64,000 nucleotides of DNA from contig CM077598.1 in NCBI GenBank assembly GCA_039654915.1, positions 73,188,041 to 73,252,040 on the forward strand. Direction: 5' to 3'. Position numbers and translations under genes: made by a program. The notes under the pieces were generated by a model that saw only the letters and a list, made by a program, of their open reading frames with translations, had not been told where the DNA came from and ran no database searches. Positions 12,305-22,466 of the stretch are shown here, piece by piece. This DNA comes from Aquilaria yunnanensis. Lineage: Eukaryota > Streptophyta > Magnoliopsida > Malvales > Thymelaeaceae. Numbering within the stretch: position 1 is the stretch's first letter; each line of letters begins with the position of its first letter.

Positions 12305-13162
12305 TGATAGCCGAAGGACTATCGCCTCCACCTGGACGAACTCCCTGCCACCAAAATGGCCAGGAGATCTTGCGCTACCCGGAAAAAGGTGGGATCACAC
12401 ACCTCGGAGAAAAGCCGAAGAGCCTGAGCTCGGCACGCCAGGGAACTTGAGGATACTATTAGCCCCCCGAGGTAGTAAATAGACCGCCTTCGAAAAAGTG
12501 GCACCAGCTAGTCCGTGTCGAACATGATTTTCCCGAAGGCGGAACTCCCTGAATCCGGGAACCCCCGAACTGGGGGCATGTTTCCCGAAGTGGCACGGTC
12601 CGTACTAGAGGACGACCTTAGCCAGGAACCTCGGGAGTACGGCAAGAGCATTTAAGGAAGCCTCTGACATGTCGCCCACAGACGTCACAAGCCGCCTCAA
12701 AAGGCGCTCTGACACGCTGACGCCATCAAAGTCACATCATGGCCCGTCTCGGCTCAAGGCTCAAGGAAGCCTGCCACCAGCTACTTGTCCTCTACGCCTA
12801 GACATTCAGAGAACATCCGACCGAACACGTGTCATGATCTGAACGGGCTGGACACCACAATAAATACCCGGGAATACACCCTGGCAAACGGTTGGCAAAT
12901 ATCCCAACTCCTCACTCTGAGAACATACGACCAGGCGAGTTCACTGAACCCCTCAGTGCTATTTCCTCCGCCTTCTCTCAGTACCACTGACTTGGGCGTC
13001 GGAGGCTCCTCCCCGAAACAACACCCCGGGGACCTCCTAACCCACTTTTTCTGAACATCTCAAGCACTATCCCTTGGGCAAACTGGCCACCAGGCGTTCT
13101 TCCTCTCCGGGAGTCCCTCCATCAGTCACCATGACTACCAACGATGAAGCCCCTGGGCATCG
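12305..13162 (+). repeat. 5' LTR of element J
   Basis: This 858-bp plus-strand LTR begins TGATAGCCGAAGGACTATC and ends GGGCATCG, where CA is expected, so the terminal base looks mutated (A to G). It has the same length and type as T0's LTR at 13334-15166 but lies in opposite orientation, so the two form a large inverted repeat separated by 171 bp. A CACGTG core and a TATA-like AATAAATACC occur about two thirds of the way in. Confidence 0.9.
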
Positions 13163-13333
13163 TTTGGCACCGTCTGTGGGAAACCGCTCTGAGATCGCCG
13201 TCGTTGAAACTCGGCGTTCTAAGGATAATGGACTCCCGAGGTCTCCGTCTGCGCGTGAGACACAACCGGCTGCTGAGCAAACACTCCCAGGGACTTCTGC
13301 GCCTGAGGAAGACCGCCCTCTAGTAATCACTAT
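13131..13333 (+). pseudogene. gag N-terminus of element J, cut by T0
   Basis: An ATG at 13131 (MTTNDEAPGH) inside the LTR starts a frame that passes through the primer-binding site (LAPSVGN) and continues with SEIAVVETRRSKDNGLPRS and EEDRPLVIT. It stays open until T0 interrupts it at 13334. The same N-terminus is found in M1, T2 and T3. The rest of element J must lie beyond T0, outside the window. Confidence 0.85.
13165..13182 (+). other. Mutated primer-binding site of element J
   Basis: The site reads TGGCACCGTCTGTGGGAA, two bases after the LTR. Compared with TGGCGCC in the other copies, a CpG guanine has become A. This would weaken pairing at the primer's 3' end. Confidence 0.8.
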
Positions 13334-15166
13334 TGATGCCCAGGGGCTTCATCGTTGGTAGTCATGGTGACTAATGGAGGGACTCCCAGAGAGGAAGAAG
13401 GCCTGGTGGCCGGTTTGCCCAAGGGAGATGATAGCCAAAGGCTATTGCCTCCTCGGTAGTAACTCCCTGCCAGAATATTGGCCGAGGAGTCTGACGTCAC
13501 CCAAGAGAGGATCTTTTTACTGACCTCGGAAGGTGCGAAGTCAAACACTATGAGCTCGAGACTTCGGTTAGCTCGTCAGGAATTCCGAGGACAACACCGT
13601 CTCCATCGAGGGGCCAAACTAACCGTCTTCGGGGAGGAAAGCCATCTCCCTGAGTAAGGAAGAATCTCCCCGAAGGCAGAGGCCCCGAAGAGGATCTTCC
13701 CCGAACAAGAAACACCTGAACAAGGGAATCCCCTAACTATGGGTGTGAGTCCCGAAGAAGGTGTTCATCAAGGGAACTCCCAGAACTATGGGATAGATCC
13801 CGAAGGAGGTGCTCGCACCGAAGGACGGATAGAATCCGAAGAGGGTGCACGCACCGAAGGGCGACCTCGTCCAGGGGACCTCGGGAGTACGGTATGAGCA
13901 TTTAAGGAGCCTCTGACATGTCGCCCACAAGCCCTACACGTCACATCTGAACGGCGAACTGACACGCCGCAGCCCCCTCCAGTCCTGACACAAACTGTCC
14001 GGGTCCAGGGCTAAAGGAGGCTGCAAACGGCTGCCTGTCCCCTAGGTCCAAAAGTACAGATCAAATCCGACCGAACACGTGTCATGATCTGAACGGACCA
14101 GCTACTCCTATAAATACTAGGAAATGGGACTGGGCAAAGGGGGCATTCTCCTCCCTCTGAGAAAACACAAAACAGGCAAGACACTTGATCCCTTAGTGTT
14201 CTTCCTCCACTTTCACTCAGAAAACTGACTTGGGCGTCGGAGGGTTCTCCCTGGAAAAGCAAACCGGGGACCTCCTAACCTCTTCTTTGAGCTTTTCAGG
14301 CACACTCAGCTGGGAAACCAGAGCTCTAGGCGCTCGCCTCCTCAGGAAGTCTCTCCACCTTTCAACATGGCAGCAAACGAGGATGCTTTGGGGCATCAGG
14401 AGAGTGCCTGAGATGTTCAGAAAAAGTGGGTTAGGAGGTCCCCGGGGTGTTGTTCCGGGGAGGAGCCTCCGACGCCCAAGTCAGTGGTGCTGAGAGAAGG
14501 CGGAGGAAATAGCACTGAGGGGTTCAGTGAACTCGCCTGGTCGTATTTTCTCAGAGTGAGGGGTCGGGATATTTGCCAACCGTTTGCCAGGGTGTATTCC
14601 CTAGTATTTATAGAGGTGTCCAGCCCGTTCAGATCGTGACACGTGTTCGGTCGGATGTTCTCTGAATGTCTGGGCGTAGAGGACAAGTAGCTGGTGGCAG
14701 GCTTCCTTGAGCCTTCAGCCGAGACGGGCCATGATGTGACTTTGATGGCGTCGGCGTGTCAGAGCGCCTGTTGAGGCGGCTTGTGACGTCTGTGGGCGAC
14801 ATGTCAGAGGCTTCCTTAAATGCTCCTGCCGTACTCCCGAGGTTCCTGGGTGAGGTCGTCCTCTAGTACGGATCGTGCCACTTCGGGAAACATGGCCCCA
14901 GTTCGGGGGTTCCCAGATTCAGGGAGTTCCGCCTTCGGGAAAATCATGTTCGGCCCGCACTAGCTGGTGCCACTTTTCTGAAGGTGATCTGTTTACTACC
15001 TCGGGGGGCTAATAGTATCCTCAAGTTCCCTGGCGTGCCGAGCTCGGGCTCTTCAACTTTTCTCCAAGGTGTGTGATCCCACCTTTTTCCAGGTAGTGCC
15101 AGATCTCCTGGCCATTCTGGTGGCAGGGAGTTCGGCCAGGTGCAGGCGATAGTCCTTTGGCTATCA
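13334..15166 (-). repeat. 3' LTR of T0, split by solo LTR G
   Basis: After removing G and one copy of its TSD, the two halves (13334-13428 and 14404-15166) join into an 858-bp LTR, the same length as the J LTR at 12305-13162. On the plus strand it starts TGATGCCCAGG and ends GGCTATCA. Confidence 0.93.
13429..14398 (+). repeat. G: solo LTR inside the T0 LTR
   Basis: This complete 970-bp LTR starts TGATAGCCAAAGGCTATTG and ends GGGGCATCA. It is flanked by GGAGA on both sides (13424-13428 and 14399-14403) with no internal element sequence. That is the signature of recombination between the two LTRs of an inserted element. It is the same subfamily as the M1 LTRs, in the opposite orientation to its host LTR. 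Confidence 0.95.
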
Positions 15167-15941
15167 CATGCACCCCTTCGGAAAGTCGAAGTGACGAGTT
15201 CGGTTTCATTTTCTTTCCGAGGATGTTCTTTTGGAGTCTATAGAGAGTAACACCTGTGTCGAAGGTACACTTCTTGCCCAAAGGTGTGGGCTGCTCGGCC
15301 TTGGCCTGTTTTTTGGTGTCTCCGAGGCAAAGCCTATGCCGAAGATACACCTCTTGCCCGAAGGTATGGGCTCTTCGGCCATAGCCCGTCTTTTGGTGTC
15401 TTCGAGGCAACCTGCTTCTTTGCTTTTGCAGGTCTGTGCAACGTCGCGTCTGATGGCCAAGCGCGTCAGTCTGAGCGACGCGTCCCAGTTTTTTAGGGAT
15501 GTCAAAAGACGTGTCCCCTATTTTGGCGCGGTGGTTGACATGTGGCACACTGTCATTGGACGAGGGTCGCGTCGTTTAGAGAGAGCGCGTCTTTTCAGGC
15601 GCAGAGTGCAGTTACGGCGACGGTTCCCCTTCAAAGGGCACTTATGACGTCGTTTCTGTTACCCACCCTTGGCCAATAAATAGCCCATTCCGTCATAAGC
15701 CCCTTTTGCTTTTTCTTCTGCTCTTTCCCTGCTTGCCCTTTTCTCTGCACTTTCTCTTGCTTTTGTGGCGGAGCTGTTTTAACAGTGCTTTTTCTGGCAA
15801 CCTTTTACGACGGCGACCTCCGATTTTGGCAAGTCTTTTGGTGGGTTTTTTCTTTCCAGAGTCTTTTAATACCTCTATTTTTTCAAGTTTTTTTCGGAAG
15901 TTATTTTCTTGCCTTTTTCCGAACTCATTTTTCTGTACAAA
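15167..15941 (+). promoter_or_regulatory. T0: degenerate polypurine tract, tandem repeats and aORF promoter region
   Basis: No gene is visible here. Next to the LTR, 15167-15180 is the reverse complement of a weakened polypurine tract (CCGAAGGGGTGCATG). The repeats CCGAAGATACACCTCTTG and GTGTCTCCGAGGCAAAGC or similar follow to about 15430. Further on is a GC-rich stretch with GACGTGTCCC and related motifs. At 15674-15681 AATAAATA replaces the TATAAATA box of T2, T3 and T4. The remainder to the ATG at 15942 is a pyrimidine-rich leader. Confidence 0.65.
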
Positions 15942-17949
15942 ATGCCTATCCCTGAGAGCTAGCAGCCTCTTTTATCTCATCCATGTTGCACCACCCCTAA
16001 AAAATTATAGAGGTGGAAGAAGAAGTTCTTTCTTCCCTCTTACGCCATTACCCGGCTGCCACGATCTGACCACTATGCTTTTTCAAACCATAGTAACAAG
16101 GTTACCATCTTTCGAGCCCAGCTGAAGGCCGGACTTCGGTATCCTCCCCCAAAGATGGTTTGTGAGTTCTACCAATTTCATGGCATTGCTGTGAATCAGC
16201 TTCCCCCGAACTCATACTGCTATTTTAACGCCTTCCTCTGTATGTGTGGCGTCTTCGGGATAAAACCCCATTTTGTAATTTTCATGCAGTACTACAAGCT
16301 CTTCGTGGTCCCGAAGGGTGGCTTCTATTTCATGCTACCTCGGGGATCCGGGAGCAAAAAATTCATGTTCACTTTTGCCACTAAGGACAGTTGGCGAGGG
16401 TGGCAACAGAAATTCTTCTTCCTAAAGATAGATGAGGCCTGGTCATTTGTTCTGACCAAATGGGCTCAGGGAAAGCTGGATGTGGATGTCGTTGATCCGA
16501 GGATACTGCTGACTCCAGAGTTGGCTCCCGTGTTCGCGGACTTCGACGGACGTATTCACGCCATCTCTGACTGGGCTCTCGAGGTCGCTTCGCGCTCCCT
16601 GTACCCCTTCCCCATTAACTGGAGGTTGATGACCGAAGAGGTCCTTCGGGAGTTAGGGGTGGTCAAGGAGCATGAGATTGACCTCGAGATGCCAGCTTCT
16701 GCTATCGCCGGGAAGGACTCCTGGTTGGTGCAGCTCCTTCAGGAGGAAGTTTCTTTCGAAACGCTTTTCAAAAGTAAGTTATGTTCTACTCCCTTGCAGT
16801 TTTTCCCTCGGACTTATGCTGATGTCATTTTTCTTTTTCAGAGATGGGGGACGGGACTGCTGCATTCTACAAGTCCCTTTTTTTCGACCAGGTGGAGAAG
16901 GGTGACCAGACAAAGAAGGCGGCTTCCCGAAGGCGGAAGTCTACTGGCGCTGGTCCTTCGGCAAAACGGGCAAAGAAAACTGCCCAGCTTCCTCAGCAAG
17001 AAATTTCTGAGGAGGCTGCCGAGGAGCCTGGGGCAGCCGAGATTCCGCCGCCCGAGGCTGCTGCCGAGGTCCCTGCCGCTGCCGAGGTTCCTTCCGCCGA
17101 CATCCCTCCCCAGAGCCCTTCCGCGCCGTAGGCCCTTCTGGAGGCCGTGGTAGAGGCTCCTTCTGCAGAGGAGCGGCGCAGGAAGAAAGGCAAGGGGATT
17201 TCGACCGAGGAGTCTTAGGACTTCGAGGACGTTGTGATCGAAGTGCCGCCAGGTTTGTTGTTTTCAGAACAAGTATGGCTCTTTTGTTTTTCTGAAATTT
17301 CCTTTGTCTCTGACTTGCTTCTTGTTTTCTCCATGCAGGGGAGTTGCTTACTCCGAACTGGGCGGCCGAACACGCGAATAAGCGGGCCCTTCACGATGCC
17401 AAAGTCCCGCAAGGGAAGATACCCAAAGAGCCTTTCTGGACGTTCACGGAGGACATGAACTTGTACTCCGAGGACTGTCCTCAAATGGCGAAGCAGATTT
17501 TGAAGGTGATGCTTACAGAGGCCTCCTTCAAGGCTATTGCGGCGGCCCATCCGGGCGATGACACCCTCGCCACGAAAGTTACCGAGCATGCTGCTCAGGT
17601 ATGGTCTTCACACCTTTTTCCCTTCAATTTTTCCTAAGTGCTTGGCTCTTACTGACCTTGCGTTCATTTTTTCGCAGCTGCTGGGGTACGCCGGCGTTCT
17701 CCGAGTTCGGGTACCAAGGCAGACGGCGTTCTGAGCTTCGGCCTTAGAGGCCTTAGAAAAAGCGAAAGTCACGTGCTCGAAATTGACCGCCAAGAACCAG
17801 CAGCTGGCAGATGCTGCGAAGAAAGAAGTTGCTGCCCTTGGGGAGGAGTTTTGAAAGGAAAAGGAACACCTTGAGAAGGACTCGTCCCAGAAGATTGCTG
17901 ACCTCGGCGATCAGGTGGCGGCGATGCTCGCTGCCAACCAAGACGTTCT
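15942..17949 (+). pseudogene. aORF of T0: four-exon antisense gene, cut by T1
   Basis: Exon 1 is 15942-16773 and begins MPIPES. It carries the full conserved domain (VTIFRAQLKAGLRYPPPKMV, NQLPPNSYCYFN, VPKGGFYFMLPRGSGSKK). The donor is CAAAA|GTAAGT. Exon 2 (16843-17252) has the acceptor TTTTTCAG|AGATGGGGGA, a basic stretch (TKKAASRRRKS, AKRAKK) and an Ala/Glu/Pro-rich tail. Exon 3 (17339-17598) is 260 nt, the same as in T1-T3, and is open. Exon 4 starts at 17678 and is coiled-coil until T1 cuts it, continuing at 61071-61100. In-frame stops lie at 15960-15962, 16008-16010, 17129-17131, 17216-17218, 17732-17734 and 17852-17854. Splice sites remain good, so the pattern is still readable although the protein is lost. 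Confidence 0.85.
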
Positions 17950-18745
17950 TGATAGCCAAACGCTATCGCCTCTATCTGGCCGAACTCCCTGCCACAATGA
18001 TGGCCAGAAGAAGCTGGCGCTATCCGAGAAAAGGTGCGATCAGGCACCTCGGGAGATAGCCGAAGAGCTCCGAGCCTGGCACGCCAGGAAACCCCGAGGA
18101 CACCACTCGCCCCCCCAAGGTTGTGAACAGATCGCCTTCGGAAAAATGGCACCAGACATAGCGAGCCGAACATGATATCCCCGAAGGCGGAACTCCCTGA
18201 AACTGGGAACCCCTGAACTGAGGGCTTGTTTCCCGAAGAGGCTCTGTCTGAACTAAAGGACGACCTCACCCAGGGACCTCGGGAGTACGGCAGGAGCATT
18301 TATGGAAGCATTTAAGGAAGCCTCTGACACGTCCTTTGACAGACGTCATAAAGCCGCCTGAATAGGCGCTCTGACACACGGACGCCATCAGAATCACATC
18401 ATGGCCCATCTCAGTACGTGGCTCAGCGCAACCTGCTACCAGCTATCTGTCTCCTACGCCCAGAAACTCAGGGAACATCCGACCGAACACGTGTCGTGAT
18501 CTGAACGGGCTAGGCACTCCTATAAATACCAGGAATTAATACTTGGCAGGAGGCTGGTTGGTTAGCAAAGCACTGCTCTCACACTCTGAGAAAACTACCA
18601 GGCGAGACTCTTCAGCCCTTTGTGCTATTTCCTCTGCCTTTTCTCAGCCACCACTGACTTGGGCGTCGGAGGCTCCCCCTCCGGAAAAACACTCCGGGGG
18701 CCTCCTAACCCTTTGTTTCTGAGCTTTCAGGCACTCTCCTTTGGG
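17950..18745 (+). repeat. 5' LTR of T1, 3' end deleted
   Basis: The LTR matches 60186-61065 until CTCTCCTTTGGG (18734-18745), then jumps directly into gag at ACTTCTGCGCCTGAGG. About 85 bp of LTR, the primer-binding site and the first ~50 codons of gag are missing. GGG sits at both breakpoints in undeleted relatives, so this looks like a microhomology-mediated deletion. Confidence 0.92.
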
Positions 18746-21700
18746 ACTTCTGCGCCTGAGGAAGACCGCCCTCTGGTAATCACCATGAGCTTATTGAGGG
18801 ACTTTCAGCGTTCGGTCGTGTTTGAAATGACCCAGCAGATCGACCGAAGGTGGCCACAACAAGCACAGGCCTAGAGACCCCCCTCACCGACACGCCCTCG
18901 GGAGAAAAGCCCCAAGTGTACACATCGCAGTTCGGGCAGTGGAGACTTTCGCGAAGAATCATCCACAGAAGATATAGCCCTCGGGAAACGGCCTGTGGGA
19001 CAAACCGGGTCCAACCGACGGAGAGTTTCACAGCGAAGCAGTTCGTAGCCTGAGGCGAGGTCCTTGTCCCCTCAGCGCCGAACTCGCCCCTCGAAGAGGC
19101 GCCGGCGATCTCCATTCCCTGAAGAAGGCCCTAGCGCCATAGTGCTGATGGAGAGGATACTAGCATGGCTGGACAGAGTGGAGAAACAAGTGGCAAGAAA
19201 ACCTGTTTGGGCCAGACTCTCGGGAACATGCTGCGAAGATGACTCGCCATTTATTCAGGCCGTTGTTGAGGCAGCCATGCCAGGTGACTTCAGAGTACCT
19301 CGGTTGGAGATTTATGATGGCCATACTGATCCACAGGCCCATCTGACGAAGTATAGACGCAGCATGATAATGCACGGTGCTGACGATGCTACCATGTGCA
19401 AGTGCTTCGAAGTCACCCTCACAGGGCCAGCCACGGCGTGGTACAATTCCTTGCCTTCAGGAACCATCACTGAGTTCCAGGAGTTGTCCACGGCCTTCAC
19501 ACAGCAATTCATTGGGAGCAGACCTATGGCGAAGATGCTTGTACAGATGTTCGACATAGAGTAGAGGAATGGAGAAACCATCCGAGACTATGTCGAAAGA
19601 TTCAACAGGGAAGCTTTGAGCGTCCCAGACTTCAGGCCCGAAATCCGCATTCTTGCCATGACACGAGGCCTTCGGCGAGACTCACAGCTGTTCTACGAGT
19701 TCTCAAAGGACCCCCCGGAGACCCTCGGAGAATTTTACCGAAGAGCAGAACAGCACATGACCGCCGAAGAACTAAGAATGGCTGGGCCGAAGTCTGATCA
19801 CCACCGCCCTGAAGAGTCCGGTCAACAAGCTCGGCATCCTACCGAATACGCAGGACGACCTCAGAGGATGTGAGGAAGGAAACCTCAAAGTTTCACACCA
19901 TTGAGCACTTCACGGACCAACATTCTCATGGCGCTGGAAAGGCAAGGGACGCAGATTCGGCGACCAAGGGCCATGACCGCCGATAATAAGAAGAATGCAA
20001 AGAAGTTCTGCCAGTTTCATCACGACCACGGTCATGACACCGAAGACTGTTTCCAGCTGAAGAAGTACATAGAGTCGCTGATAAAACAGGGCCAACTTCG
20101 GAAATACCTGAGGATGCCATCCCTGAAAGGTAGAAAAATGGAGGAAGAAAGGGCCGAAGATGAGGACTATGACTCCGACAGGCGGAGAAATAGAAGTCCA
20201 AAAAAGCACCCTCCAGCTCCAGCAGGGGTTATCCAAACCATCACCACGGGGCTCCCATCCTCGGAAAGAAAGCGGAAAGCCAGAGAAATTGCAGTCATGG
20301 AGTATCAAAGTCCACCAAAAAAGCTGGCTCGCAAAGATGGCTCCACCGTCGTCTTCCCCCATGACGATCCGCTGCTGATTATGGCAAGAATAGGGAACTG
20401 GGACGTCAAAAGAGTGTTGCTTGATGATGGCTCAAATGCTGACGTCCTATTCTCGCACCTGCTGCCGAGCTTGGGCATCTCCAGCAGCGAACTGAAGCCT
20501 GTCACCTCGCCCACTTTCGGGGTTGGACCATCTGAACTCCCCGTCCTCGGATGGATCGACCTCCCGCTGATGATGAAAGGGACTTCGGTGAACGGATCAG
20601 TTGAGTTGTACGCCTCCACAATGGCGAGATTCATCGTCATGAACGTCCCGTCCTCGTACAACGCCATCCTTGGAAGGCAGACAATGGGGAACCTGCATAT
20701 TCGCCCTGATGTGAAGTACTTGACTGTCACATTCGCCACCAAGGATGGAGATGCAAAGGTGTTCATAGACCAAGCCGAGGTAAGAAAGGTGTTTGTGAAA
20801 GCGCGAAAAGCTCCGGCAAGCAACCTCGCGCAAATGATGGAGGCAAGGACACCAGAAAAAGGCAAAGAAGAAGATCTCGCCAAAACAGAAATGGAAGCAA
20901 GAGAGCTTGTCCCAGGTCAATCTACCCGAATAGGGAAGAGCTTGGCCGAAGGTGACAAGGAAAATCTTGTATCCTTTCTGCTGGAAAATAAAGATCTGTT
21001 TGCCTACTCGCCAAAAGATATGCCGGGGGTGAACCCTAGCATAATACAGCATAGTCTCAAAGTAAGTCCGGAAGCAAGGACTGTCCGGCAAAAGGAACGA
21101 AGCATCTCAGCCCACAAAAGCAACTTTGTCAAAACCGAAGTCCAGCGTCTCCTAGATGCTGAAGTTATCAGGGAGGTCAAGTACCCCGAGTGGTTCAGCA
21201 ACGTGGTCATCGCCACAAAAGAAGGAAGCAGCAAACTCCGGATGTGCATCGACTTCAGAAACTTGAACGATGCTTGCCCGAAAGACTCATACCCTCTGCC
21301 GCCAATAGATCAACTGGTAGATTCAACTGCTGAATATGGGCTCCTAAGTTTCCTAGACGCCTTCAGTGGCTACCATCAGATAAGGATGGACCCCGAAGAT
21401 GAAGAGAAGACTGCCTTCAACACCGAGGGAGGAACATACTGCTATATCAGGATGCCATTCGGGCTCAAAAATGCAGGAGCCACCTACCAGAGGCTGATGA
21501 ACAAGGTCTTCAAAGACCAAATGAGGAGAAACATGGAGGTGTATGTTGATGATATGATAGTCAAGAGCAAGCTGCCTGGCTACCACGTTGCAGATTTAGA
21601 GGAAACCTTCCAAAAGCTCAGAGCATTCGGGATCCGCCTTAATCCTGAGAAGTGCATCTTCGGGGTGACCTCGGGAAAATTCCTTGGGTACATGGTATCC

Positions 21701-22466
21701 GAAAGAGGCATCGACGCTAACCCCGAGAAGATTAAGACTCTGCTTGAGTTCCGAACTCCTGCCACAGTCAAAGATGTGCAGAGACTCACCGGAAGAATAA
21801 CCTCTTTGAGCAGGTTTATTTCCAGGTACGGAGATAGGTGTAGACCTTTCTTCAAAGTCCTCACAAAGGCAACAAAAATGGAAGGCGACCTCGGAAGAAA
21901 TGATCATCCTTGGGATGAAGATTGCCAAAAGGCTTGGAAAGAACTCAAAGTCTACCTGGCCAACCTGCCGACTCTGCGACAAGCTCGGGGGGGAGAGCCC
22001 CTCGTACTGTACCTCGCCGTCACAGAAAAAGCTGTGAGCTCGGTCCTCGTGAAAAAAGAAGGGTCAAAGCAATGGCCGGTCTACTATGTCAGCAAGTCCC
22101 TGCATGGTGCCGAAGTCAGGTACCCTTTGATTCAAAAAGCTATATATGCCTTGGTGCTTGCAGGGAGAAGGCTGCGACCATACTTTCAGGCTCACCCCAT
22201 CATCGTCCGAAGTAGTTTGCCGCTACGGGATGTCATGAAGAGAGTAGATCATTCGGGAAGGCTCTCCAAGTGGTGCATAGAGCTGGGCGAACACGAAATC
22301 ACGTATGAGCCTCGGAAGGCCATAAAAGCTCAAGCACTGGCAGATTTTATCGCCGAAATACCCACCACTGAGGAGAGCCACTCGGATCCAAAAGAGGATG
22401 AGCCAGAATGGACCTTGCACGTAGACGGAGCCTCGGGGTCCGAACACCAGGGAGCTGGAGTAATTA
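18746..22466 (+). pseudogene. gag-pol of T1, first part (Gag to archaeal-type RNase H)
   Basis: The frame begins at TSAPEEDRPLVITMSLL and continues through Gag (GDFRVPRLEIYDGHTDPQAH), the C/H motif CQFHHDHGHDTEDC, protease (LLDDGSNADVLFS), RT (MCIDFRNLNDACPKDSYP; YVDD near 21540-21555), RNase H and the start of the second RNase H (TLHVDGASGSEHQGAGVI). There the Tekay element interrupts it, and it resumes at 32315. Stops lie at 18872-18874 and 19562-19564 (both CAG to TAG), 19046-19048, and 19871-19873 (CGA to TGA). From 19874 to 22466 it is open. Pol is therefore intact apart from the insertion, while Gag is destroyed. Confidence 0.93.

Noticed and set aside
12305..15166. The LTRs at 12305 and 13334 as the two ends of one short element
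   Set aside because: They are in opposite orientation, and the sequence between them is the start of gag. Each belongs to a different element.
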